Positions 49,316 through 57,663 of a stretch of DNA of 64,000 nt are shown here, in pieces. The stretch lies in assembly GCF_014651135.1 (NCBI RefSeq), contig NZ_BMWH01000016.1, forward strand, positions 78,398 to 142,397. Reading direction: 5' to 3'. The number at the start of each line of letters is the position of its first letter. Positions within the stretch are counted from its first letter, which is position 1. A program made the position numbers and the translations under genes. The notes beneath the pieces are model-generated. The model saw nothing but the letters and a program-made list of their open reading frames with translations, had not been told where the DNA came from and searched no databases. Source of the DNA: Streptomyces echinoruber. GTDB lineage: Bacteria; Actinomycetota; Actinomycetes; Streptomycetales; Streptomycetaceae.

Positions 49316-50785
49316 TCACTCGGCCACCACCCGGACCGTCTTCAGCTCCGGATCCCCGGGATCCGGCAGGTGCATGCCGGCGGCCGGCCCGCTGCGCAGG
49401 TAGCGCAGCACCGGCTCGGTGAGGCGCTCGCCGGGCAGCACGGCCGGGATGCCCGGCGGATACGGCGTGATCATCTCCGCCGCGACCCGGCCCGCCGCCT
49501 CGGCCACCGGCACGTCCTCGGCCGGGCCGAAGTACGCGTCCCGCGGCAGTACGGCCTGCTCCAGGCGCAGTTCGCGCGGCGCGGGCACCTCGATGCGCGG
49601 GCCGCGCGGCAGCTCCGGCGCGGCCCGCGCCAGGTCCTTCAGCGCGGCCGTCAGCTCCCCGGCCGTCTCCCGGTCGTCGCCGTGGGTGAGCTGGGTGCTG
49701 ATCCGGCGGTGGTCGGCCAGGTGCGCGTCCACGTTCCGGTGGGCGCGCAGCCAGTCCGCGGCCTGGTAACCGGTGATGCCGAGCCCGCCGACGTCCACCA
49801 CGACGGGCAGCGGGTCGAGGTCGTGGGCGAGGCCGGGGCCGCAGAAGTCGGCGCGGCCGTGCACGTGCAGCCCGTCGATGTCCTCGACCGCCCGCCGCAC
49901 CTCCCGCGCGAGCTCCAGCGCGGTGCCCATCAGCTCCCGGCCCCGCAGCACCATCTGGCGCCGCCAGCCGTCCATCCCGGCGAAGATCAGCACCGACGGG
50001 CTGGTGGTGCCCAGCAGGTCGGAGCGGTTCTTCAGCAGCAGCGGCGGGACCAGGTCGCCCCGCAGGTGGAAGACCGAGCCCTGCTCCAGGCCGCTGCCCA
50101 TCTTGTGGATGCTCGTCACGCAGATGTCGGCGCCCGCGTCCATCGCCCAGGAGGGCAGGTCCGGGTGGAAGGGCAGGTGCGCGCCCCACGCCTCGTCCAC
50201 GATCAGCGGCAGCGAGCGCCGGTGGCAGACCTCCGCGACCGCCCGCAGGTCGGCGCAGGTCCCGTACGGCGTCGGACTGGTGATCAGCGCGCCCTTGGCG
50301 TCCGGATGGGCCCGGAAGGCCTCCTCGAAGTCCTGCGCCGACGGCGGGTGCGCCAGGTGCCGCTCCGCGTCCCACCGCGGCTCCACCCACACCGGTTCGA
50401 TGCCGGCCAGCACCAGGCCCGACACCACCGACTTGTGCGCGTCCCGCCCGATCAGCAGCTTCTCGTGCGGGCCCGCGACTGCGAGCATCGCCGCCTTGAC
50501 GGACAGGGAGCTGCCGCACGTGGTGAAGAACGTGTGCTCGGCGTGCACCGCGTCCGCCATCAGCTCCTCGGCGCGCTCCAGCACCCGCCCCCGGGTCAGC
50601 CGGTCGTCGAGCCCGCCCGAGGCCAGTACGTCCCCGAGGAACACCGCGTCCCCCAGCACCTCCCGCACCGCCGGATCGGCTCCGCGGGCCTGTTTGTGCC
50701 CCGGCGGCGTGAACGACAGCCGTCCTCGCTCCCGGTACTCGGCGAGGGCTTCCAGAATCGGTGCGCTCGTGTGGTCGACAGCCAT
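49316..50785 (-). CDS. Orn/Lys/Arg decarboxylase family PLP enzyme
   Basis: A 489-aa fold-type-I PLP enzyme of the SpeA-like Orn/Lys/Arg decarboxylase class. Markers: SFTPPGHKQARGADPAV at the N-terminus, FTTCGSSLSVKAAMLAVA (cofactor loop), LPLIVDEAWGAHLPFHP (Asp for PLP N1), SIHKMGSGLEQGS with Lys228 as the PLP lysine, and PYPPGIPAVLPGERLT near the C-terminus. It probably makes a polyamine precursor (cadaverine, putrescine or agmatine). It stands alone with no polyamine genes nearby. Confidence 0.92.
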   Translation of the reverse strand: MAVDHTSAPILEALAEYRERGRLSFTPPGHKQARGADPAVREVLGDAVFLGDVLASGGLDDRLTRGRVLERAEELMADAVHAEHTFFTTCGSSLSVKAAMLAVAGPHEKLLIGRDAHKSVVSGLVLAGIEPVWVEPRWDAERHLAHPPSAQDFEEAFRAHPDAKGALITSPTPYGTCADLRAVAEVCHRRSLPLIVDEAWGAHLPFHPDLPSWAMDAGADICVTSIHKMGSGLEQGSVFHLRGDLVPPLLLKNRSDLLGTTSPSVLIFAGMDGWRRQMVLRGRELMGTALELAREVRRAVEDIDGLHVHGRADFCGPGLAHDLDPLPVVVDVGGLGITGYQAADWLRAHRNVDAHLADHRRISTQLTHGDDRETAGELTAALKDLARAAPELPRGPRIEVPAPRELRLEQAVLPRDAYFGPAEDVPVAEAAGRVAAEMITPYPPGIPAVLPGERLTEPVLRYLRSGPAAGMHLPDPGDPELKTVRVVAE

Positions 50786-50900
50786 GGCGCGACAGGTTCC
50801 CGCCGGCGGCGCCGCCCAATCGGAGCGCGGCGCCCGTCAGGGGGCGGAACGGTGCGCCGGCGCGCCCGGTGCCGCACGCCCCGCGGGCCCGGCGGCCCGC

Positions 50901-51128
50901 CTACCGGTGCTCCGACCCGGGATGCCGGCCCGGGGTGAGGATCTCGTCCAGCACCCGCAGCACGGTCTCGTACGCCACCACCCGTACGGCCGCGTCGCGT
51001 GCGCCGTTCGGATCGTTTGGGGAGAGCGCGTCACGGCGCGTGCGCCACACGCGCTCCTCCTGCACCGCACAGGCCCGGGCACGCTGCATACGCCGCAACA
51101 GTTCGTCAGAGTCCACGACATCGGTCAT
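50901..51128 (-). CDS. Small hypothetical protein
   Basis: A 75-aa, charged, helical protein (TDVVDSDELLRRMQRARACA, AVRVVAYETVLRVLDEIL), no recognised family. ATG at 51128 has the look of a streptomycete start, and a GGGTAC element lies 10 bp upstream without a matching -35. Possibly real. Confidence 0.55.
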   Translation of the reverse strand: MTDVVDSDELLRRMQRARACAVQEERVWRTRRDALSPNDPNGARDAAVRVVAYETVLRVLDEILTPGRHPGSEHR

Positions 51129-51187
51129 GGAATGCGCGTACCCCGGGCGGCCGCGGTCACGTCCCCGACTCGCGGTCGCGCCGGTCC

Positions 51188-51276
51188 GGGGGCCGGTCGC
51201 GCCGATCCGTGGGGCCGGGCGTGCCGGCTCATGGGGCTGGTCGCGCCGGCTCACGGGGCCGGGCGTGCCGGCCCGC
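51188..51276. repeat. 22-bp tandem repeat, about four copies
   Basis: Units begin GGGGCCGGGCGTGCCGG or GGGGCTGGTCGCGCCGG at 51211, 51233 and 51255, with a partly diverged copy from 51188. The 51129-51440 gap otherwise shows no gene. Confidence 0.8.
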
Positions 51277-51440
51277 GTCGCGCGCCGGGTGTTTGGCGGG
51301 GCCCGCAGAGGTGAGCCGGAAAGGGAGACCCGCCCTGCGCCACCGCGGGGAACCACCGGCCGCGCGGCGCGTCGGAGCGTCGTGCCGCCGGCACCCTGCC
51401 GGGTCCGGCTCGCTCCCTCTCACCCCCCAGGAGCACAGGG

Positions 51441-51935
51441 ATGCACAAGAAGCACAGGACCGAACCCACCCTCGAGCCCCTCGGCACGGACGGGCCGGGT
51501 ACGCGCAGGCCGTGCCGGCCGGCCGAGGCGCGCTGGGCCGTCGTCCGCGCCGTCACCGAACGCTGCCGGGCCACCGCGACCCCGTACGATGCCGAGGCCC
51601 TGGCCGATGCCCAGCTCGTGGCCTCCGAGCTCACCACCAACGCGCTGCTGCACGGCGGCGGCGTCACCGACTTCCGTGTCGAGGTCGACGCGCACGGCGT
51701 GCGGGTGTGCGTCAGCGACCGCAGCGACCGGCTGCCGCACCGCAGGCCGTCGCCGGCCGGCGACAGGCGCCGGCGGCCGGGCGGGCACGGCTGGCCCCTG
51801 GTGTGCCGGCTCGCCCGGGAGGTGCGGGTGACGGCGCTGCCGACGGGCGGGAAGCGCATCACCGCCGTCGTCCCCCTGACCGGACCCCTGACCGGACCCC
51901 TGACCGGACCCCTGACCGGAATGGCGCCCGCCTGA
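51441..51935 (+). CDS. RsbW-like ATP-binding protein with repeat tail
   Basis: A 164-aa GHKL protein of the RsbW/HATPase_c_2 type. N-box VASELTTNALLHGGGV (about 57-72), G1-like VCVSDRSDRLP, G2-like PGGHGWPLVCRLA. The C-terminus ends in repeats of TGPL encoded by four 12-bp units (51876-51920), which look like a recent expansion. It lies 262 bp upstream of the second SigB-family sigma gene on the same strand, so it may be its anti-sigma kinase. Confidence 0.85.
   Translation: MHKKHRTEPTLEPLGTDGPGTRRPCRPAEARWAVVRAVTERCRATATPYDAEALADAQLVASELTTNALLHGGGVTDFRVEVDAHGVRVCVSDRSDRLPHRRPSPAGDRRRRPGGHGWPLVCRLAREVRVTALPTGGKRITAVVPLTGPLTGPLTGPLTGMAPA
51876..51920 (+). repeat. 12-bp tandem repeat in the 3' end of the RsbW-like gene
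   Basis: CTGACCGGACCC in about four copies, in frame, encoding TGPLTGPLTGPLTG. Confidence 0.85.
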
Positions 51936-51957
51936 CCGGGGCGCGCCGCTTTCCGGC

Positions 51958-52012
51958 GTTCCGGGTGCGTCCGGGTGCGTCCGGGTGCCATGCGGGTGCC
52001 ATCCGGGTGCAA
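51958..52012. repeat. 10-bp direct repeats upstream of the sigma gene
   Basis: CGTCCGGGTG three times, then CCATGCGGGTG / CCATCCGGGTG variants. They lie in the leader region of the sigma-factor gene; no SigB-type promoter was found there. Confidence 0.7.
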
Positions 52013-52197
52013 GGGGAACGCGAGGGAATGCGGGAAGCGGAGTTTTATCCCCCGGGGTCAGGGCAGACGGAATCTCGTGCTTCGGACCGGAGGCGCGCCA
52101 GTGGGAGCGGTACGGCTGCCCAGGGGTCTCCAGGTCCTCCGGGCAGCCGCCCGACCCGCGGTAAGTCCCTGAAACGACCGTTCAGGAGCGAATCCGC

Positions 52198-53052
52198 ATG
52201 CACATCGATATGTCGACAAGCCGTCCCGGTGCCCCCACCACCGCCACCGCGAAGCGGCCGCACGACGACGCCCCCGACACCGCCGCCCTCTTCAGGCGGC
52301 TGGCGGAGCTGGAGGACGGCCCGGAACGGGAAGCCGTCCGCGACCAGCTCGTCGAGGCGTGGCTGCCGATGGCCCACCGCATCGCGGGCCGGTTCCGCGA
52401 CCGCGGCGAGTCGATAGAGGACCTGCGCCAGGTGGCGGCGCTGGGACTGGTGAAGGCGATCGACCGGTTCGACCCGGAGCGGGGCGCCTTCGAGAGCTAC
52501 GCCGTGCCGACCATCACCGGAGAGGTCAAGCGGCACTTCCGGGACCGCATGTGGGCGCTCAGGGTGCCGCGCCGGGTGCAGGAGCTGCGCAACAAGGTGC
52601 GCCTGGCACGCCGCGAGCTGACCCAGAGCCCCGGCTCGCCCGAGCCCACGATCGCCGACATCGCCGCGCACACCGGGTTGACCGAGGAGGAGGTCAACAC
52701 CGGCATGGAGGCCCTGGACAGCTTCAGCACCCTGTCCCTGGACGCCGAACTGTCGGGCGACGGCGACGGCTACAGCCTCGCCGACACGCTCGGCGTCGCG
52801 GAGTCCTCCTACGACACCGTCGTCGACCGCGAGTCGGCGAAGGAGGGGCTGCGCAGGCTTCCCGAGCGCGAACGCGCCATTCTCTACATGCGCTTTTTCG
52901 AGGACATGACACAAAGCCGCATCGCCGACCGGCTGGGCATCTCGCAGATGCACGTCTCCCGCCTGATCAGCCGCAGCTGCGCCCGCGTACGGGACGAGGT
53001 GCTGGCCGAACGCGCCGGCCGCCGGGGCGGCGGACGCCCCGCGTGCGCCTGA
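52198..53052 (+). CDS. RNA polymerase sigma factor, SigB/SigF family
   Basis: A 284-aa group 3 sigma factor. Region 2: LFRRLAELEDGPEREAVRDQLVEAWLP to DPERGAFESYAVPTITGEVKRHFRD. Region 3: TIADIAAHTGLTEEEVNTGMEAL. Region 4: LPERERAILYMRFFEDMTQSRIADRLGISQMHVSRLISR. Starts at ATG 52198 (RBS AGGAGCG) or at the ATG at 52210. It follows an RsbW-like gene, the usual pairing. By synteny memory it may be the SigM-type paralogue, but I cannot confirm it. Confidence 0.9.
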   Translation: MHIDMSTSRPGAPTTATAKRPHDDAPDTAALFRRLAELEDGPEREAVRDQLVEAWLPMAHRIAGRFRDRGESIEDLRQVAALGLVKAIDRFDPERGAFESYAVPTITGEVKRHFRDRMWALRVPRRVQELRNKVRLARRELTQSPGSPEPTIADIAAHTGLTEEEVNTGMEALDSFSTLSLDAELSGDGDGYSLADTLGVAESSYDTVVDRESAKEGLRRLPERERAILYMRFFEDMTQSRIADRLGISQMHVSRLISRSCARVRDEVLAERAGRRGGGRPACA

Positions 53053-53081
53053 TCCCCGGAACCACCGAGGAGTCTCCCGCC

Positions 53082-53441
53082 ATGCTCACCCCGCACCCCG
53101 CGCTACTGCGCCGACTCGTCGACGACTACGAGGAGGCCCTCGCGGAGGAGGCCGCCGACCCGGCGTCCGGCGCCGGCACGCGCGCGCAGGACCTCGCGTA
53201 CACGCTGTGCGTGTCCACCGCCACCCGGGACGTCGAAGCGGCCCTGGAGACCGCCCGCCGCATCCTCGCGGAGAGCGCCACCGCCGTGGAGCCGGCGCCG
53301 TACGTCCCCGCCCCGGCGGCCGCGGACCCGGCGCGCGCCACGATCCGCCCCCCGGCTCCGGTGTCCGCCCCCGCGGGGCCGGCCCCGGCGGCGTACCCGC
53401 GCCGCGCCGTGCCCACGGCCGCCGAGCCGGCGCGTCCGTGA
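53082..53441 (+). CDS. DUF5133 domain protein
   Basis: A 119-aa protein with LTPHPALLRRLVDDYEEALAEE and the conserved RAQDLAYTLCVSTATRDVEAALETAR (residues 1-65), typical of DUF5133, then a Pro/Ala-rich tail. It starts 29 bp after the sigma-factor gene with GAGGAG ahead, so it is probably cotranscribed with it. Function unknown. Confidence 0.82.
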   Translation: MLTPHPALLRRLVDDYEEALAEEAADPASGAGTRAQDLAYTLCVSTATRDVEAALETARRILAESATAVEPAPYVPAPAAADPARATIRPPAPVSAPAGPAPAAYPRRAVPTAAEPARP

Positions 53442-53841
53442 GAGCGGCGGCCGCTCGCGCGTGCGGGGCGGCCCGCAGGTGACGGGAGCCGTCCCCGGCC
53501 CCGAACCGTCCGGCCGGCGTGCCCCAAGGCGCGCCGGCCTTCCGCATGCGGTGCCCGGTGCGCTCCCCGCGTCCGCGCGGGTCTGCCTCCAGGCCGACGC
53601 GCCGGGACAGGTTCTCGAAGTGCGCTCCCCGCGTCCGCGCAGGTCCGTGCGACCGGAGACGCGCGGGCGGCACCGTGTGCAGCCGCCCTGCGGCGCGGCG
53701 CCGGGCGCCGGCCGCCCCGGCCGTACCGCGCGGCCGGGGCGGCGCGTTCGTGCCGCCGTGACGCGCTCCCCGCGCCCGCGTCCCGGGCGGTGTGGCCGCG
53801 CCTCGGCGGGGCATCCGGAGTGCCGGGAGGTCGAGGACGAG
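53442..53841. other. 400-bp interval without a gene, with direct repeats
   Basis: GTGCGCTCCCCGCGTCCGCG occurs at about 53560 and again at about 53621, and a diverged third copy at about 53763. The rest is GC-rich and shows no ribosome site or coding pattern before the DUF1206 start. Promoter elements are not evident. Confidence 0.5.
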
Positions 53842-54678
53842 ATGGACACGAGTGTGACGGCCCGGACGGGAGGGCTGCGGGCCCGGCGCGCGGCGCGGGG
53901 CTCGGTGACGGAGGGCGCCGCCCGTGCCGGGCTCACCGCCCGCGGGGTGATCTACCTGCTGGTCGGTGTGCTGGCGCTGCGGATCGCCTTCGGCGACGGC
54001 TCGCGGCAGGCGGACCGCAGCGGCGCGCTCGCCGAGATCGCCGAGGGGCCGTTCGGCCGGGTCCTGCTGTGGGCGCTGGGCGCCGGGCTGGCCGGCATGG
54101 CCGTGTGGCGGCTGTCGGAGGCGGTGTTCGGGTCGATCGGTCCGGACGGGCACAAGCCGCGCAAACGGCTGCTGGCGGTCGTCCGGTGCGTGTTCTACGT
54201 CTTCGTCGCCTACTCCGTGCTGGCGTTCGCGGCGGGCTCCGGCGGCGGCAGCCGCTCCAGCGATGAGCAGTCCAAGGACGTCACCGCCCGGGCGCTGCAC
54301 CTGCCCGCGGGCCAGTGGCTGGTGGGCGTGGCGGGCGCCGGCATCGTCGTGGCGGGCGTGTGGATCGGCGCGCAGGCACTCCGGCGCACCTTCCGCGACA
54401 AGCTCAAACTCGGCGAGATGCCCTCGCGTGTCCGGCGGGCCGTGGACGTCGCCGGCGTCGCGGGCGGCGCGGCCCGCGGGCTGGTGTTCGCCGCGGTCGG
54501 CGCCTTCGCCGTACGGGCCGCCGTCGCCTACCGGCCCGAGAAGGCCAAGGGCGTCGACGACACCCTGCGGTCCTTCGCCGGCACCCCGGCCGGGCCGTGG
54601 CTGCTGGCCCTGGTGGCCGCCGGGCTGGTGCTGTTCGGCGTCTTCTCCTTCGCCCTGGCCCGCTGGCGCCGGGTGTGA
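53842..54678 (+). CDS. DUF1206 family membrane protein
   Basis: A 278-aa protein with six hydrophobic helices in three pairs (for example AARAGLTARGVIYLLVGVLALRIAFG, RVLLWALGAGLAGMAVWRLSEAVFG, ARGLVFAAVGAFAVRAAVAYRPEKAKG, LLALVAAGLVLFGVFSFAL). This threefold repeat of a two-helix unit is the DUF1206 signature. Function unknown. ATG after GAGGACGAG. Confidence 0.88.
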   Translation: MDTSVTARTGGLRARRAARGSVTEGAARAGLTARGVIYLLVGVLALRIAFGDGSRQADRSGALAEIAEGPFGRVLLWALGAGLAGMAVWRLSEAVFGSIGPDGHKPRKRLLAVVRCVFYVFVAYSVLAFAAGSGGGSRSSDEQSKDVTARALHLPAGQWLVGVAGAGIVVAGVWIGAQALRRTFRDKLKLGEMPSRVRRAVDVAGVAGGAARGLVFAAVGAFAVRAAVAYRPEKAKGVDDTLRSFAGTPAGPWLLALVAAGLVLFGVFSFALARWRRV

Positions 54679-54735
54679 CGGCGATGTCCGGCGGATGGCA
54701 GGTCTGACCACCGGCACGCGGGGAACAAGACCCGG

Positions 54736-55167
54736 ATGAACCCAGACGACTTTCCGCCGGACGCCCGCGCCGTGGACCTCTACCTGGATCTGCTGCGCAT
54801 CCGGATGAGCGAGGAGGACTACCGCAGACTGCTCACCGTCGTCGGCCCGATCCTGCGCGCGATCGAACAGCAGGGCCTGGGCACGGTCGACTACGCGCTC
54901 GACGGCGAGCAGGCGCAGGAGCTGCCCCAGGAGATACGCGACGAGGCCGCCCTGGTCATCGCCACCGCCGTCACCGGCCGGATGGACAACGAACTCGTCG
55001 AACTCGACATCGAGGAGACCGGACCGGTCCGCGTGGTGACCGACGCGGCCACCGCGGCCGACCCGGACCGCCTGGAGGAGGTCGCCGCCTACATCCGCGA
55101 GCGGCACCGCCAGAACGAGGAACTGCGCGGCATCGCCGAGGCCAGCGACCTGCCGACCGACCTCTGA
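54736..55167 (+). CDS. Hypothetical acidic protein
   Basis: A 143-aa acidic, mostly helical protein (PPDARAVDLYLDLLRIRMSEEDYRRLLTVVG, IRDEAALVIATAVTGRMDNELVELDIEE, RLEEVAAYIRERHRQNEELRGIAEASDL). No family recognised. Coding pattern is normal and it lies 57 bp after the DUF1206 gene on the same strand, so it may be cotranscribed. Confidence 0.65.
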   Translation: MNPDDFPPDARAVDLYLDLLRIRMSEEDYRRLLTVVGPILRAIEQQGLGTVDYALDGEQAQELPQEIRDEAALVIATAVTGRMDNELVELDIEETGPVRVVTDAATAADPDRLEEVAAYIRERHRQNEELRGIAEASDLPTDL

Positions 55168-55290
55168 CCTTCTGACCCTCTGACCCGCTGATCCGCTGAT
55201 CCGTTGACACACTGACTGACACACCGACCTGCCGGCGCACTGGTCCGCCGGTCCGCTGATCCGTCGCCCCACCGGTCCGCCGGCCCGGAT
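55168..55290. repeat. Degenerate CTGACCC/CTGATCCG repeats
   Basis: Short runs of CTGACCC, CTGATCCG and CCGGTCCG variants fill the space between the convergent genes. Confidence 0.55.
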
Positions 55291-57561
55291 TCACCGCCCC
55301 GGCGCCGCCACCGGCACGTCGAGCGGGCGCGCCAGGCCCACCACGCCCTCGTCCAGCCGCTGCAGGTGCCGCAGCACCCGGTCGGTGATCCGCCCGTAGC
55401 GCGGCACGCCGCCGCTGCCGGTCTCCAGCAGTGACGCGATGCTGGGCCCGGTCTCCACCCGGGCGTCGCCGCGCTCGCCGCCCAGGTGCGCGGTGATCAC
55501 GTCGATGTTGTGCGCGATGCGCCGGCACGCGCCGCGCAGCCGCGGGTCGGCCGCGATGGACGGATGGGTGGGCAGCAGCTCGGCCGTCGCGGCCAGCGAC
55601 CGCGCGTGGTAGGCGCAGGTCTCCAGCAGCGCGACGACGTACCGCGCGGTGTCGCGCCGCCCCCGCAGCGGCGTCACCGGATGCGTCAGCGGCTGGGTGG
55701 CCGACCGCAGGTCCGCCAGCGCCTGGTCCAGATCGCGCGCCAGGTCCAGCAGGCCGGCCGCCGGATTGCCGCTGAGCTGGTCCACCGCCGCGTCGGTGAC
55801 CTCCGCCAGCCGCTCGAGGACCGTTGTCAAAAGCTCGTTGGTCCGGTGACCGGTGCGCACCGGCAGCACGAACGCCGCCGCCAGCACACCGCAGGCCGCG
55901 CCCAGCGCGGTCTCCTCCACGCGCAGCACCAGCACCGCCGGGGTGTAGGTGTGCAGCAGCGTGTACAGCAGGCCGAGTGCCGCGGTGACGATGAACGACA
56001 TCAGCGTGTACGACAGGGGAGCGGTGCAGAACACCGCGAACACGCACACCAGCACCAGCGCGAACGCGGTCCACGTGTGGTGCCCCGCCAGCACCGCCAG
56101 CCCGAGGCCCGCCACTACGCCCAGTACGGTGCCCACCAGCCGCCGGTAGCCCTTGACCAGGATCTCGCCCGTGGAGGTGGTGTTGAGGAACACGATCCAG
56201 CAGGTCAGCACCGCCCAGTACCAGCGCTGCGCGGAGAGGAGCTCGCCGCCCGCGATGGCCGCCGCCGACCCCACCGCCACCTGCACGGCGGCCCTCGTCG
56301 TGGGCCGCCGCAATCCGGTGGGCTCCTCCCGGTCCTCCTCGCCGCCGCCGATCGCCGCGTCCTCGGCCTCCAGCTCCTCGCGCGAGCGGGCGGTCGCCGG
56401 GGAGTCGCCGGACTCGTCCTGCGGCCCCTCCAGCGCCGTACGCAGACCCATGACCGCCCGCGCGGCCTCGCCGACGCCACGGAAGACGTCCTGCACCGCG
56501 CCGGAGGCGGGCGGCAGGTTCTCCTCGTCCCGGTAGCCCAGCAGCCGGTTGCGCACCTGCGCCGGCGCGGTCCCGGCCGCCTGCCCGACGGGCTGCTCCA
56601 CCAGCCGGCGCAGCGCCTGCAGCTCCCGGCGCAGCGTGTCGGTGGCCTCGTCCCGCACCGGCAGGCGACCGCCCGAGGGCACGGGCGCGCCGGGCAGGTG
56701 CAGGGTGAGGGTGTCGGCGCGCTCGGCGCTGCGCGCGGTGAGCAGCAGCAGGCCCAGCCGCTCGGCGGCGATCTCCGCCTCCGCGATCCGGCGCTGCACC
56801 AAGTGCGCCGTCGCCTCGTCGGGGGTGCCCTCCGCCAGCCGGCCCTGGATCATCATGGCCGTCTCGTGCAGCCGCGCCGTGCGCTCCCGTACGGCCTTCA
56901 GGGCGTCCTCGACCTCGTCCGGGCCCGCGTCGAGCAGCGCCGACTGCGCCGTGAGCAGCCGGGCCAGCCGGGCGCGGAAGGCCTGCCGCAGCCGCCGCAG
57001 CACCCCGGCGGGCGTGACCGGCACCAGCGCGAACCGCACCACGGCGCTGCACACGAAGGCGACGGCGAGCACGCCGTACAGCCCCGGCAGCGCGTCCGTG
57101 GCGGCGCCGACGAACAGCGAGAGGAAGTAGACCTGGAAGCCGATCATCCCGAGCGCGGTGCCGCGGTCGCCGAACCGGCGGCCGTAGACCGCGCAGAAGA
57201 TCAGCGCCACGAAGAAGACGTCACCAGCGACGACCCGGGAGTTCAGCAGCGCGCCCAGCGACACCGACGCCAGCGCCACCGGCAGGCCCAGGGCGAGCGT
57301 GACCGCCTGCCGCGCGGGCTGCCGCTCACGGATGGCGAAGGTCGCCGCCATCGCCGCCATGGCACCGGCCACCAGGTGCTTCACATCGGCCCGCAGCAGC
57401 GCCAGCACGGCCGGCGTCAGCGCGACGGCGCCCGTGGTGCGCAGCCCGGCGGCCAGCCGCAGCAGGCCCGGGTCCCACGCCGCGAGGCGGTCCTGCAGCC
57501 GCGCCCGCACCGACCGTCCCGCCGCCCGCACGCCGTGTTCTCTCCCGCCGTTGGTGATCAC
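55291..57561 (-). CDS. FUSC family transporter
   Basis: A 756-aa protein of the fusaric-acid-resistance/aromatic-acid exporter type. An N-terminal set of about six hydrophobic helices (AGAMAAMAATFAIRERQPARQAV, VVAGDVFFVALIFCAVYGRRFG) precedes a long cytosolic helical part, then a second helix set (RAAVQVAVGSAAAIAGGELLSAQRWYWAVLTCWIVF, GTVLGVVAGLGLAVLAG) and a C-terminal helical region. The start is uncertain: GTG 57561 follows GGGGAG; the open frame reaches 57627. It is likely cotranscribed with the NDH-2 gene 102 bp upstream. Confidence 0.85.
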   Translation of the reverse strand: MITNGGREHGVRAAGRSVRARLQDRLAAWDPGLLRLAAGLRTTGAVALTPAVLALLRADVKHLVAGAMAAMAATFAIRERQPARQAVTLALGLPVALASVSLGALLNSRVVAGDVFFVALIFCAVYGRRFGDRGTALGMIGFQVYFLSLFVGAATDALPGLYGVLAVAFVCSAVVRFALVPVTPAGVLRRLRQAFRARLARLLTAQSALLDAGPDEVEDALKAVRERTARLHETAMMIQGRLAEGTPDEATAHLVQRRIAEAEIAAERLGLLLLTARSAERADTLTLHLPGAPVPSGGRLPVRDEATDTLRRELQALRRLVEQPVGQAAGTAPAQVRNRLLGYRDEENLPPASGAVQDVFRGVGEAARAVMGLRTALEGPQDESGDSPATARSREELEAEDAAIGGGEEDREEPTGLRRPTTRAAVQVAVGSAAAIAGGELLSAQRWYWAVLTCWIVFLNTTSTGEILVKGYRRLVGTVLGVVAGLGLAVLAGHHTWTAFALVLVCVFAVFCTAPLSYTLMSFIVTAALGLLYTLLHTYTPAVLVLRVEETALGAACGVLAAAFVLPVRTGHRTNELLTTVLERLAEVTDAAVDQLSGNPAAGLLDLARDLDQALADLRSATQPLTHPVTPLRGRRDTARYVVALLETCAYHARSLAATAELLPTHPSIAADPRLRGACRRIAHNIDVITAHLGGERGDARVETGPSIASLLETGSGGVPRYGRITDRVLRHLQRLDEGVVGLARPLDVPVAAPGR

Positions 57562-57663
57562 CGTCTCCCCGGATGGCACGTCCCCGCCGGCCGCCCCGCC
57601 CCCGGTCACCGGTCCCGCCGCCGGCACCGGTGGCCGGGGGACGGGGCCGGTGACCGGCGTGTC

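Noticed and set aside
51138..51143. SigB-type -10 (GGGTAC on the minus strand) before the 75-aa gene
   Set aside because: No GNNT element at 14-16 bp spacing; it would also leave almost no leader.
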